Shown here: positions 12,397 to 22,850 of the stretch, piece by piece
Position numbering within the stretch: the stretch's first letter is position 1
Layout of the letters: every line of letters begins with the position of its first letter
Source of the DNA: Calendula officinalis
Lineage: Eukaryota; Streptophyta; Magnoliopsida; Asterales; Asteraceae
Assembly: GCA_963853835.1 (NCBI GenBank)
Contig: OY970823.1
Span: 66,845,845 to 66,909,844, forward strand
DNA length: 64,000 bases
Direction of reading: 5' to 3'
Notes under the pieces: model-generated
What the model was told of the DNA's origin: nothing
Databases searched by the model: none
The model's input: the letters and a program-made list of their open reading frames with translations, nothing else
Made by a program: the position numbers and the translations under genes

Positions 12397-12607
12397 ATTT
12401 GGGCACTAAAGGCTTAAGATTGATTTTTGACCGTTTGGATCTAACGGGATTAATTGAATGTTTACATACATATTGTTGACTAATTCGGGATGAGAAAAGG
12501 TTGACGGTAATAACCGCGGGAGAATGAGAATGGATACTCGGTAGAATGTAAATTGGAATTTCTTTTGAGTGATTCCGAGGACGGAATCCTTTTAAGGGGA
12601 AGATAGT
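12397..12607 (+). repeat. Duplicate of the internal 3' end lying outside the left LTR
   Basis: These 211 bp match 18538-18748, including the hairpin GATTCCG-AGGA-CGGAATC and the polypurine tract. In a simple insertion this sequence occurs only before the 3' LTR. Its presence here implies that another copy of the element once lay to the left and was mostly lost. Confidence 0.85.
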
Positions 12608-12781
12608 TGTAACGACCCGAAATTTGTAAATAAATAAATTGGATAAAAATATGATAAATAAGGATAAATCGTTTAAAGAACGTAGGAATTGGTTTCGTGT
12701 CGTTTGGACACCGTATGAGAAAGTTATGGGCGAAACCGGGTCGAGACAAAGATGAAAAAGTGCAGCCCAGCTGCCTAAAGG

Positions 12782-12930
12782 AGTTCGCGTCGCGAACTAA
12801 GGATGGCGATCGCGAACTAGCTCCAGGGAGTTTGGCCTTTTATCGCGAAGAAGTTCACGTCCGATTAACGATCGCGATCTATGAAAATCGCATAGTTAGC
12901 GACGCGAACTATTGTTCGCGTCGTGAACTA
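12782..12930. repeat. Palindrome array in the LTR
   Basis: The first unit, AGTTCGCGTCGCGAACT (12782-12798), has 8-nt arms around one base. Weaker versions follow at about 12804-12819, 12868-12880, 12894-12910 and 12913-12930. The right LTR carries the same array at 18923-19071. A related solo LTR has a comparable array with different arms (38664-38824). Confidence 0.75.
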
Positions 12931-13677
12931 TTGTCGTGCAGCATTAAAATCGGGTTGGAGCTCATTTGATGAAATAGAAAACCCTAGTTCTTCCTTTTGG
13001 CGATTTTGGAGCTCAAGTGCAGATCTTGGTTGATTTCTTCTCAAATCTTTGTTAGATTTCACTCCTAGTCGAAGATTAAAGGTATATCTTCACTCTTTGA
13101 TCTTTGTAGCTTAAGATCTATGTATTTGGGTGTATGGCTTTGAAACCCTAGCTCTTTGGGTTATGGGTTATGGTGATATAAGTGTTGTATACACTTAATA
13201 GATGGTGTATTAACAAGGGAAACAAGTGTATGATTCTGATTTGTAAGAATCTTAAGGGTTGGTTAAACCTAGGGTTTGGTAAATCACCATATTTGGGGGA
13301 AATGGATTGTTGGGTGTTATCTAGAGATAGATGAACACATTGTTAGTAGATTGTAATGTTGATCATATTGTGATAATTGTATTAGGCTTTTGGTGAAGTC
13401 TTGGGAAGTTGATTGGTTTGTGAAGCAAGAGATTGGGTGTCAAGAACACGATTTGAGCATCATATTGCTAAGGTGAGTACGTGTGGAATTTACTGAGTAC
13501 ATAGCCCTGTTAAATAATTTTCATTACTTGTGTTATGGTCTATTTGCTTAATTGTATAGACTAGTAGTTGATAGTTAGTTATACCTATGATAGTATTGAA
13601 CTAACTTGAGGATGATGAAAGTGCTAGCAAAGAGCTAGATTTGCATAACCATAGGGTTATGATGAGATTGAGATGAT

Positions 13678-14043
13678 GTGATGATACGGGCTACTCCCGA
13701 TCATGAGTTGTGGATTGAGGGGCAGTTGGGCGTATTCCCATCGACTCTTCCACGTTAGTCATGAGATGACACGGGCAACTCCCGGTCATGAGGTGTGGAG
13801 TGAGGGGCAGTTGGGTGAATTCCCATGTGAATTCCCATCGACTCATCCACGTTAGTTATGCGATGTCACGGGATACTCCCGGTCATGAGGTGTGGAGTGA
13901 GGGGCAGTTGGGTGAATTCCCATGTGAATTCCCATCGACTCATCCACGTTAGTTATGCGATGTCACGGGATACTCCCGGTCATGAGGTGTGGAGTGAGGG
14001 GCAGTTGGGGTGAATTCCCATCGACTCATCCACGTTAGTTGTG
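13678..14043. repeat. Tandem repeat inside the 5' LTR
   Basis: Four units start at 13678 (85 bp), 13763 (97 bp), 13860 (97 bp) and 13957 (87 bp). Each runs from acggg...ctcccg through gaggggcagttggg to ccacgttag. The two middle units carry an extra 12-bp duplication of tgaattcccatg. The same array is at 19819-20184. Confidence 0.9.
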
Positions 14044-14713
14044 ATTGCTAAGTAAGCAAGATTGATAGGGTCACACTAAGGTGACTAGACTGGATAGTTG
14101 GATATATATATGTATATTGATTGGTTATATGAAATGTGACATTCATTTTATTATCGGGTCTAAACCCATGTAGCTCACGAGACGTTTTTGTCTCACGTAC
14201 TCCTTGTTTTGTTTTGCTATGTACTCAGGTTCGGGATCGAAGGTTTAGGTTCGCACGGATAGAGTTGCGGGACCTAGAGTAGAAGAACTTTAGATTGGAT
14301 TTATGCTTAGCTTTGGTTTTGATATATTTTGTAACACCGAACTTTATACTCTGATTCATACCAAAGGTTTTTGTAAATCCATATTTTTGGGATAGTTCTT
14401 CTATCTATGAAAAATGTTTTATTTTGGGCAAATGTTTTGTGTTTAAAATTTGAGGTGTTACAACTTGGTATCAGAGCTATAGTTTAAGTGAATTAGGTTG
14501 GATGACCATCCTAGTCTTAGACTGTAGCATTAGGAATGTAAGATTCCTTGAGATCGATAGGTTGACCTTGAGACTTTATATTAAGTTTAGGGTTGAACCT
14601 AGGGGGACCGATGAGAATTGATATGATTATGGATATTGAGTCTTATGAGGCTAATGGGTTATACACAAGGTACTAAATGTTTAATGACTTTCGTATAGTC
14701 GTGACTGAAAGAA

Positions 14714-16084
14714 ATGGTGACCACGCATAGAAGTGGTAAAGCCCCGGAGGGCCGGGAGGAAGAAATACCTCATGTCGAGGTGGTGGTTGAACAGGAAAGT
14801 CAACCGTCGATGCATCAAGTTGATGAATCGGAGGTCGGAGCTAATAGAACTCCGGTGACCATGGCGGACCTCCAAGCTATTATTGAACAACTCAAGGGAG
14901 TGGTGGCCGATGAGGTGCACCGCATCATTGGGGACCGTGAGAGGTCGGGTGGAGATCGTGTATCCGAGGCTAGATCGGATGAGAAAACCAGGGATGGTGG
15001 CACTCGAGTGGAAAAATCCTCCACAGGTGGTTGTAGTGATGCAAGGGCGAGACCCGATGAAAATTATGGTTGTTCTTTTAAGACATTCATGGCTTGTAGG
15101 CCAAACACGTATACGGGTAGTTCGGACCCGAAGGTAACAATGAGGTGGATCCGAGAAACCGAGAGGGTTATCGGTAGTAGTAAGTGTAAGGATGCCGATA
15201 TGGTGACGTATGCGTCACAACTATTGAAAGAAGATGCCATGGTGTGGTGGGATATCGTGTATGAGACCCTCGGGAGGGAGGTGATTGAGAAGATGTCATG
15301 GGACGACTTTACCACGAGGTTGAAGAGAAAGTTTTGCCCCGACGGGGATTTGGAGAAGATGCATGAGAGGTTTGTAAACCTAAAGAAGGGTAATAGGTCG
15401 GTTGAGGAGTACTCAAGGGAGTTCACGGGATTGCTCCCGTTTGTTGCAAGAACTTATTTTGAGGAAGGATCGAGGGTAGTCCGGTATGCTTGTGGGCTAC
15501 CTTGGGATTACCAATTGGAGGTAAGGAGAGCGGTCACACTCGATGAGGCCATTGGTGCCGCCCGGGGTGTGGAAGAGGTAGATGCGACAAGGAATGCCGT
15601 GAGGGCCCATGTGAACGAGAAAAGGAAAGCCGAGAGTGGCTCGGGAACTTCTAAAAAGGGGAAGTTCACATCAAATTCCTTCAAGCAAGGAAGCGTTGCC
15701 CCGTGCAAGAGATGCGGGAAGAACCATGCCGGCGAGTGCCGAGGAGTTTCGAAGGTGTGCTATATTTGTGGAAAGACGGGGCATATAGCACGGGATTGTA
15801 GATCCAAGACACTCTCCGAGGTGGAGTGTTACTCGTGCCATGAAATGGGACACTATAGCAATGCGTGCCCGAAAAAGAGGATCGAGCCAAAGGTGCCCGC
15901 GGCTCAAAAGAAAGAGGAACCGGCTCAAGTAAGGGGACGTTCCTTTCAGGTGACTCGAGAGGAAGCAAGAGAGGTGCACGATGTAGTATCAGGTACTTTA
16001 TTCATTAACTTCATGCCATCTTCTATATTATTTGATTCGGATTCTACTTATTCGTTGTGTCTTATGAGTTCGGTTGTAAATTGA
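14714..16084 (+). CDS. gag: Retrotransposon Gag polyprotein (element 1), fused start of protease
   Basis: A 456-residue frame starting MVTTHRSGKAPEG. Residues about 130-250 form a retrotransposon Gag (capsid-like) domain with MVWWDIVYETLG and MSWDDFTTRLKRKF, typical of plant Ty3/gypsy Gag. It is followed by zinc knuckles: an irregular CKRCGKNHAGEC, then two canonical CX2CX4HX4C knuckles, CYICGKTGHIARDC and CYSCHEMGHYSNAC, for RNA binding. The last residues enter the aspartic protease at FDSDSTYS, where the catalytic Asp-Ser-Gly reads Asp-Ser-Asp. The frame then closes early at 16084 because of a single-base frame slip near 16054. Gag would package element RNA into cytoplasmic particles. It is about 250 bp downstream of the primer-binding site. 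Confidence 0.9.
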   Translation: MVTTHRSGKAPEGREEEIPHVEVVVEQESQPSMHQVDESEVGANRTPVTMADLQAIIEQLKGVVADEVHRIIGDRERSGGDRVSEARSDEKTRDGGTRVEKSSTGGCSDARARPDENYGCSFKTFMACRPNTYTGSSDPKVTMRWIRETERVIGSSKCKDADMVTYASQLLKEDAMVWWDIVYETLGREVIEKMSWDDFTTRLKRKFCPDGDLEKMHERFVNLKKGNRSVEEYSREFTGLLPFVARTYFEEGSRVVRYACGLPWDYQLEVRRAVTLDEAIGAARGVEEVDATRNAVRAHVNEKRKAESGSGTSKKGKFTSNSFKQGSVAPCKRCGKNHAGECRGVSKVCYICGKTGHIARDCRSKTLSEVECYSCHEMGHYSNACPKKRIEPKVPAAQKKEEPAQVRGRSFQVTREEAREVHDVVSGTLFINFMPSSILFDSDSTYSLCLMSSVVN

Positions 16085-16395
16085 ATGTGCCGTCCGAAAT
16101 GTTAGATGAGGTTTATGAAATAGAAGTAGCCGACGGGAAAACGTCTATGGTTGAATGTGTTTATAGAAATTGTGAAATAGAAATAGACGGTAGAAAGTTT
16201 AAGGTGGATTTGTTGCCCATGGGAATTAGGGTGTTTGATGTGGTTATCGGTATGGATTGGTTGGGTATGCACCAAGCCAAGATATTGTGTGGATATAGCT
16301 TAATGGTTGGATTATCGCACGGATTGGTGGTTATAGGAATTGGAGGAAAGTTGTATGACGTGGATGTTTATTTGGGGAATGATTTTCCCGGTTAG
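16045..16395 (+). pseudogene. Broken retroviral-type aspartic protease domain of element 1
   Basis: The reading continues one base out of frame from Gag with YEFGCKLNVPSEML and the protease flap/core phrase FDVVIGMDWLGMHQAKILCG, typical of plant Ty3/gypsy proteases. The catalytic triplet upstream has a Gly-to-Asp change. Because of the frame slip and that substitution, the protease cannot be made in active form from this copy. The frame ends at 16395, and no reverse transcriptase follows. Confidence 0.8.
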
Positions 16396-16779
16396 TTATG
16401 TGTATGGAAATTATATTTTTAGAAAGGAATATGGTTCGATGTGTCGCAGATAGTAAGGATATAGGGGTTGATGTTATTATATGGTATCAAAAGAGGAACC
16501 GCAAGGACGGTAAATGTTTCCAACAAATGGATAGTAGTACAATGAAGTACTAAGTTTTGGTAAGAATTGTAGTAAGAATGGAAATTTGGAAATGGAAATC
16601 TTGGAATTGAAACTTGAGTATTTGGCGGGAATCCGGATAAGAAATGTAATGCTAATGTATGTAAATGGGAAAGAAAAGAATGAGTAAAGGTATAGTGATG
16701 CCTTGGAACTAATAAATGTAACATAGGTGGAAAAGAGTAAGTGTCAGGAATGGCATATTTTAATTGGTAGAAATGGTTG

Positions 16780-16814
<35 letters not shown>

Positions 16815-18537
16815 GCATGTAGCCATAACAAGTTTCGGGGCAAGGGATGATCGATTTGATATTAAGGGTAAGATGACGAGTATGGGCAAGATGTCATAAT
16901 AATGAGGTGATATAATATGACATTGTGTGTGTGAGGCTACGACTGGGAAATAAATATCTCAAGGTATCGCGATGTAGAAAGACGGGAACATGGAATGTTG
17001 GGCTAATGTGTGCCAAGTCATGGGTCACAAATGTAGACCGGAGTCGATTGGTTGACTCAAAGGCGATCGGGTTGGCCGGTGAACTTTGGTTAAAGGAATA
17101 GATTGGTGGTTACCCCGGTGGTAATAAAAGGATTGGAAATCGGTAATAAGGAAATGGACCGGTCAAGGATGATTGATGTGTAAGTGAAACGGTAAACGAC
17201 AATCGGAGATTTTATTGGTATACCCACGGGGTGCAATGCATGTACATTATATGATGGCCTTGGAAGGCATATAATAATGGAAGGATAATATTATATGAAT
17301 TGTGCTAAGTACTATGTTCGATGGGAGACTTATGAATAGGGAAGAAAAAGATAATGCGATTTTTTTTTATGGGAGAGGTGCTAGAACGCACGATGAGCGA
17401 TTGGATGATCGAATGGGTAAGATAGTAGCAAGGCTACGCGATGCGAAAGGATGGATGTCAGATGACATTGGCGTGACATATACATATGGTTGTATATGCG
17501 CATGATGATGATGCTTGGATGGTATTGGTGACATATACATATGATTGTATATGTGCATAATGGATACGTTCAGATTGAGTTGGCGTGATATATATATGTA
17601 TATATATGTAGGTGTGTATGCGTATGTGTTTATATGACGAAGATAGAACCAAGGGGTTAATGAGTATTGCTATTATGTTATGGTAAATGAAAATTTGGTT
17701 GGAAATGCGGGTGGCATTAGGTCATGTATAGGTATGGGATGCCTACGACTTCTCGAATATGAGAAAAAGGATGCTGTTAGAAAGCAATTGTCATTGGGAA
17801 CCAGGATATGGTCAGCTTGTGTGAAATTATGGTATGTGAGGCGAAGATGATTGAAATGGTACTAAGAAATGGTATAGGTGACCAAATGAAAGTTAAGAAA
17901 CGGTAAAGGGTTGATGTGACCATAAGGGAATGTGAGAACTTGGGGAAATTTGAAAAGGTTTGAAATTTTGGAAATATGGACGATTGTTAAGGAAACATTA
18001 ATGGGTGTAACCGGAAGTGATAAGTCGAGAATGAGATCTCGAGGGTAGGGAATCTGTTAATTGGAAAAAGTATGGTTGACTTTAGGCAAAAGTCAAGTTT
18101 TGTCAACATATGATTAGTTGACTTGGTTAAGGATGGGTTTTGACTTTCGTTTCGAATGACTCGCAATGATAGTAGTATAATGTATTAGTTGTGTGTATGA
18201 GAAAGAGGTAATGACGTAATTAAAAGAGTTATAGACAAATTAAGTCACTTTGACCCGTTGGGCGTTTTCAAGTCGAATTTGGGAATTGGGTATCTAATGG
18301 TTGATAAATTATAATTAGAGGTCGATGGTAAAGGAAATTGTTAAAGTGTAGTTGACTTTGTTCGTAAGTCAAGGGTTAGACGAGGTTGGAATGTGGTAAC
18401 TTGGTCGAAGCTAGACTTTGACATTGGTGTTGGTCAATTAGTTGATTATAATGCGTGGGTCATGTCATTTCTATATGTATAAGATGATTGGTTAAAGGAT
18501 TGAAAGTCTTGTGGTCAAAATTGTGCAAGTTTGGCCC
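16396..18537 (+). other. Non-coding 3' internal region of element 1
   Basis: About 2.1 kb, G/A-rich on the plus strand. No RT, RNase H or integrase motif is visible in any frame. It includes an A(27) run (about 16784-16811) and three hairpin repeats of catatacatatg...tgtatatg (17467-17613). It occupies the place where pol would be in an autonomous relative. Confidence 0.7.
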
Positions 18538-18748
18538 ATTTGGGCACTAAAGGCTTAAGATTGATTTTTGACCGTTTGGATCTAACGGGATTAATTGAAT
18601 GTTTACATACATATTGTTGACTAATTCGGGATGAGAAAAGGTTGACGGTAATAACCGCGGGAGAATGAGAATGGATACTCGGTAGAATGTAAATTGGAAT
18701 TTCTTTTGAGTGATTCCGAGGACGGAATCCTTTTAAGGGGAAGATAGT

Positions 18749-20603
18749 TGTAACGACCCGAAATTTGTAAATAAATAAATTGGATAAAAATATGATAAAT
18801 AAGGATAAATCGTTTAAAGAACGTAGGAATTGGTTTCGTGTCGTTTGGACACCGTATGAGAAAGTTATGGGCGAAACCGGGTCGAGACAAAGATGAAAAA
18901 GTGCAGCCCAGCTGCCTAAAGGAGTTCGCGTCGCGAACTAAGGATGGCGATCGCGAACTAGCTCCAGGGAGTTTGGCCTTTTATCGCGAAGAAGTTCACG
19001 TCCGATTAACGATCGCGATCTATGAAAATCGCATAGTTAGCGACGCGAACTATTGTTCGCGTCGTGAACTATTGTCGTGCAGCATTAAAATCGGGTTGGA
19101 GCTCATTTGATGAAATAGAAAACCCTAGTTCTTCCTTTTGGCGATTTTGGAGCTCAAGTGCAGATCTTGGTTGATTTCTTCTCAAATCTTTGTTAGATTT
19201 CACTCCTAGTCGAAGATTAAAGGTATATCTTCACTCTTTGATCTTTGTAGCTTAAGATCTATGTATTTGGGTGTATGGCTTTGAAACCCTAGCTCTTTGG
19301 GTTATGGGTTATGGTGATATAAGTGTTGTATACACTTAATAGATGGTGTATTAACAAGGGAAACAAGTGTATGATTCTGATTTGTAAGAATCTTAAGGGT
19401 TGGTTAAACCTAGGGTTTGGTAAATCACCATATTTGGGGGAAATGGATTGTTGGGTGTTATCTAGAGATAGATGAACACATTGTTAGTAGATTGTAATGT
19501 TGATCATATTGTGATAATTGTATTAGGCTTTTGGTGAAGTCTTGGGAAGTTGATTGGTTTGTGAAGCAAGAGATTGGGTGTCAAGAACACGATTTGAGCA
19601 TCATATTGCTAAGGTGAGTACGTGTGGAATTTACTGAGTACATAGCCCTGTTAAATAATTTTCATTACTTGTGTTATGGTCTATTTGCTTAATTGTATAG
19701 ACTAGTAGTTGATAGTTAGTTATACCTATGATAGTATTGAACTAACTTGAGGATGATGAAAGTGCTAGCAAAGAGCTAGATTTGCATAACCATAGGGTTA
19801 TGATGAGATTGAGATGATGTGATGATACGGGCTACTCCCGATCATGAGTTGTGGATTGAGGGGCAGTTGGGCGTATTCCCATCGACTCTTCCACGTTAGT
19901 CATGAGATGACACGGGCAACTCCCGGTCATGAGGTGTGGAGTGAGGGGCAGTTGGGTGAATTCCCATGTGAATTCCCATCGACTCATCCACGTTAGTTAT
20001 GCGATGTCACGGGATACTCCCGGTCATGAGGTGTGGAGTGAGGGGCAGTTGGGTGAATTCCCATGTGAATTCCCATCGACTCATCCACGTTAGTTATGCG
20101 ATGTCACGGGATACTCCCGGTCATGAGGTGTGGAGTGAGGGGCAGTTGGGGTGAATTCCCATCGACTCATCCACGTTAGTTGTGATTGCTAAGTAAGCAA
20201 GATTGATAGGGTCACACTAAGGTGACTAGACTGGATAGTTGGATATATATATGTATATTGATTGGTTATATGAAATGTGACATTCATTTTATTATCGGGT
20301 CTAAACCCATGTAGCTCACGAGACGTTTTTGTCTCACGTACTCCTTGTTTTGTTTTGCTATGTACTCAGGTTCGGGATCGAAGGTTTAGGTTCGCACGGA
20401 TAGAGTTGCGGGACCTAGAGTAGAAGAACTTTAGATTGGATTTATGCTTAGCTTTGGTTTTGATATATTTTGTAACACCGAACTTTATACTCTGATTCAT
20501 ACCAAAGGTTTTTGTAAATCCATATTTTTGGGATAGTTCTTCTATCTATGAAAAATGTTTTATTTTGGGCAAATGTTTTGTGTTTAAAATTTGAGGTGTT
20601 ACA
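18749..20603 (+). repeat. 3' LTR of element 1
   Basis: Indistinguishable by eye from the 5' LTR. Its right edge abuts the interrupted Harbinger transposase relic at 20604. Confidence 0.9.
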
Positions 20604-20966
20604 CATAAGCCATAGATCGAATTGCTGCAGTACATTTTTACAAAGTAGTGAATCCCCGCCTACCTCTAGCATCGTATCTAAATTGAAAAAAGGATACCTG
20701 TTTTCTAATGCGGTACATATGCGCATAAATAAATGTATGGACAGACGAAACCTTCGTTGGAAATTGTTGTCGTCATAAACAGGATCATCCGCAAAATAAT
20801 CTCGGTATAGCATGTCGTGTCCAGCTTCTCGATTTCTATTTAGCTTCGCGGTTCTAGTGTCAAAGACTTCTTCATTTTCATCGGAGGATATATCATCGAG
20901 GAGTTCTGAGTATATTGTTAGCATAAACAAGTCATCGTCGTCAGATGATGAACCAAGATAATTCAT
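20604..20966 (-). pseudogene. PIF/Harbinger-type transposase fragment, cut by element 1
   Basis: The minus-strand frame starts MNYLGSSSDDDD. It contains RDYFADDPVYDDNNFQRRFR, then LFMRICTALENRYPFF, which matches the N-terminal part of plant HARBI1/ALP1-like nucleases. A one-base slip in a T5 run (20636-20640) throws the last residues out of frame. The coding sequence then stops exactly at the LTR edge, before any catalytic DDE residues. The missing C-terminal part does not reappear on the far side of element 1, so sequence was lost there. Confidence 0.7.
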
Positions 20967-21370
20967 TATTTGGGAGTTGGGGTATTTTGGTAGAGTTGTG
21001 GTGTGTTTTGGTAGTGTTTTGGTAGTGTTTTGGTAGTAAAATGAGTGAAAGTATCTTAACCTATATATGCAGGTACATTTGATTGGAGTTTGACAACTCA
21101 TCTTAATGCAGCTCCCTCATTCGTCCTTTATTCCACGTGTAATCCCATGATTGGTCAACAATTTTCCTCACAAAGTCAGCAATTCGTGCGCTCGATTAGG
21201 CATCAGTTAGTGATTTCCCCATTTTCACGAGGAAGGTATCTCATTACTTTAAGTGTACGTGATTTTCATTCCAGTTTGAAATAAACCCTAAAAATATGAT
21301 GAAGCGGTGATTTTCGCCTCTTTCTCTACTTGATTCTCCTTGAATAGGTCTAAATTCATCGATTCTAACC
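20967..21370. other. Probable 5' flank of the Harbinger relic
   Basis: It contains four spaced repeats of ttttggtag (20991-21035) and a TATA-like run near 21061. No independent gene is supported. Confidence 0.35.
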
Positions 21371-21910
21371 TCTTCTATTATATAACCACTTTCTTATTAC
21401 ATATACAATTTGGAAAAATGGGCAAATGGAATTGTCTGGCGAACATGGAGACGTGAGAACTACTATCGCGATCATAGAATACCGTCTCCCAGCAATTGCC
21501 ACGATATTGAATTTAAACTTCGAGGTAAATCAACTATTTTTTTCATACGTAACACACATATCATTAGTAGAAGTGTTATCAATTTGAAAGCGTCTATGTT
21601 ATAGACATCAATTTGAAAGCCTCAATGTTGATTACATGCATCGTTTTGAAGGTAAAAAGATCGAATTATTAATTAACTTTTCAGTTGTTCGTACTTAACT
21701 TCTATCACCCTTTTGAAGCAATCACTTTTTAGTTTGCATCCCGTAATATGGGATTCAAATTGAATGGATTTCTGATGATGACTATTTATGCACACCAAGT
21801 GTTTGGTGAAATTCCTAAATGAAATTCAATTGCTTATATTAGTAGTTATTTTGTTCTGCCAAAGTGGTGATGAAAATCATGTTTGATGATGTTATTATGT
21901 ATAGTTGCAG

Positions 21911-22034
21911 TTATGTCAAAGATGTATGTAATGCAGTTGTGGCAAAATGCCTTACGGGACCACCAAAAATGGTGGAAAAGGCACGAATTGTGTCTATGCT
22001 CTAGGTGGAATTGGAGGCTGTGGATGCATTTCTG
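21911..22034 (+). pseudogene. Captured MOR1 (microtubule-organizing TOG protein) exon with stop codon
   Basis: Between a splice-like AG (21910) and GT (22035) the frame reads VKDVCNAVVAKCLTGPPKMV, then EKARIVSML, a stop, then VELEAVDAFL. This closely resembles the first TOG domain of plant MOR1/GEM1 (XMAP215 family), where the stop position is normally Trp (one-base change). Exon edges are preserved, but neighbouring MOR1 exons are not visible. It fits gene-fragment capture by a Helitron. It cannot make a MOR1 product. Confidence 0.7.
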
Positions 22035-22850
22035 GTATGCTTCATGTATTAATATCACTTATTTTCAATTTTAAGATGACTTTAATCCCTAATGAGTAGT
22101 GACAACAAGTTTACGATTTTCATATTTCCCTAATTGAAGCCAGATCCTATTGTAGCCTTGAGTCATATTTAGATGTTTGGTCATCAAAACTTGATTAGTA
22201 TTGTGAATTACTTAATTATTTCAATAAGCATGCCACAATGTATTTCAGTTTATAGCGTAAGCATGTCAATAATATCTCATGAATGCTATTATTGAACTTG
22301 ATTAGTATTGTGAATTTGACTTCTCTTATGTTTGCCCATATTAAAATTTGATTAGTTTAATTGAATAATTTATTCTCCGGTAGTTTAATCAATTTTGAAA
22401 TTGACTCTGCATTAGAATCCTAGGTTTATGTATTCAAGACCTCCACCTGAAGCTTTGAGCTCAATTCTAATTTGAAATACTGTTCATAACATTCATTTTA
22501 AGGATTTTTATATATAATTGGGATTTGGTTTTTGATAAATTGTGCTTTAAAGGTTTTTATGTGTTTAGTGCTATCTAAACATCATGTTGGTTCTACATGT
22601 AGTTTTGTAATTTATGATACCTTCATTAAAAATATAGCATTTGGTTCTGTATTTTGTCTGCTTAATATTTGGCTCACTAATCTTTTGAATACATTGTGAT
22701 ACTTTTTTGATATATGTAAGTCAAATTTCAACTTCTATCTGGGATATTTCTTAGATTCCTACAAACTATTGTTTGCGAATATTGTTTGCAACAATGCTTA
22801 TTATTAATTATTTATTGTTCACAAGTTTTTGAAGTTGTGTATTGTAAATT

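Larger units (their letters stand above)
12608..14462 (+). repeat. 5' LTR of element 1
   Basis: Bounded by TGTAAC and GTTACA. It contains an array of GCG-N-CGC palindromes (12782-12930), a four-copy tandem repeat (13678-14043) and a TATA-like run near 14101-14120. Short open frames inside it recur in the other LTR and carry no known domain. Confidence 0.9.
12397..20603 (+). mobile_element. Ty3/gypsy LTR retrotransposon, gag-protease only, with duplicated 3' segment (element 1)
   Basis: The LTRs at 12608-14462 and 18749-20603 are 1855 bp each, in register at a constant offset of 6141 bp, with no difference seen by eye. They start TGTAACGACCCG and end GTGTTACA. After the left LTR comes a primer-binding site TTGGTATCAGAGC (about 14465) complementary to initiator tRNA-Met. 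Before the right LTR come a hairpin and the purine tract AAGGGGAAGATAG. The internal part encodes Gag and a damaged protease but no reverse transcriptase, RNase H or integrase, so the element is non-autonomous, comparable to TR-GAG elements. Oddly, the last 211 bp of the internal region are also present before the left LTR (12397-12607). No target duplication can be assigned. Confidence 0.88.

Noticed and set aside
12480..12969. Overlapping 89-90-codon open frames, repeated at 18621-19110
   Set aside because: They lie in the duplicated LTR segment, on opposite strands over the palindrome array, with no domain. They are duplicated only because the LTR is.
16419..16889. 156-codon minus-strand frame
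   Set aside because: Runs opposite to the purine-rich, coding-poor interior of element 1 and reads through the A(27) run as poly-Phe.
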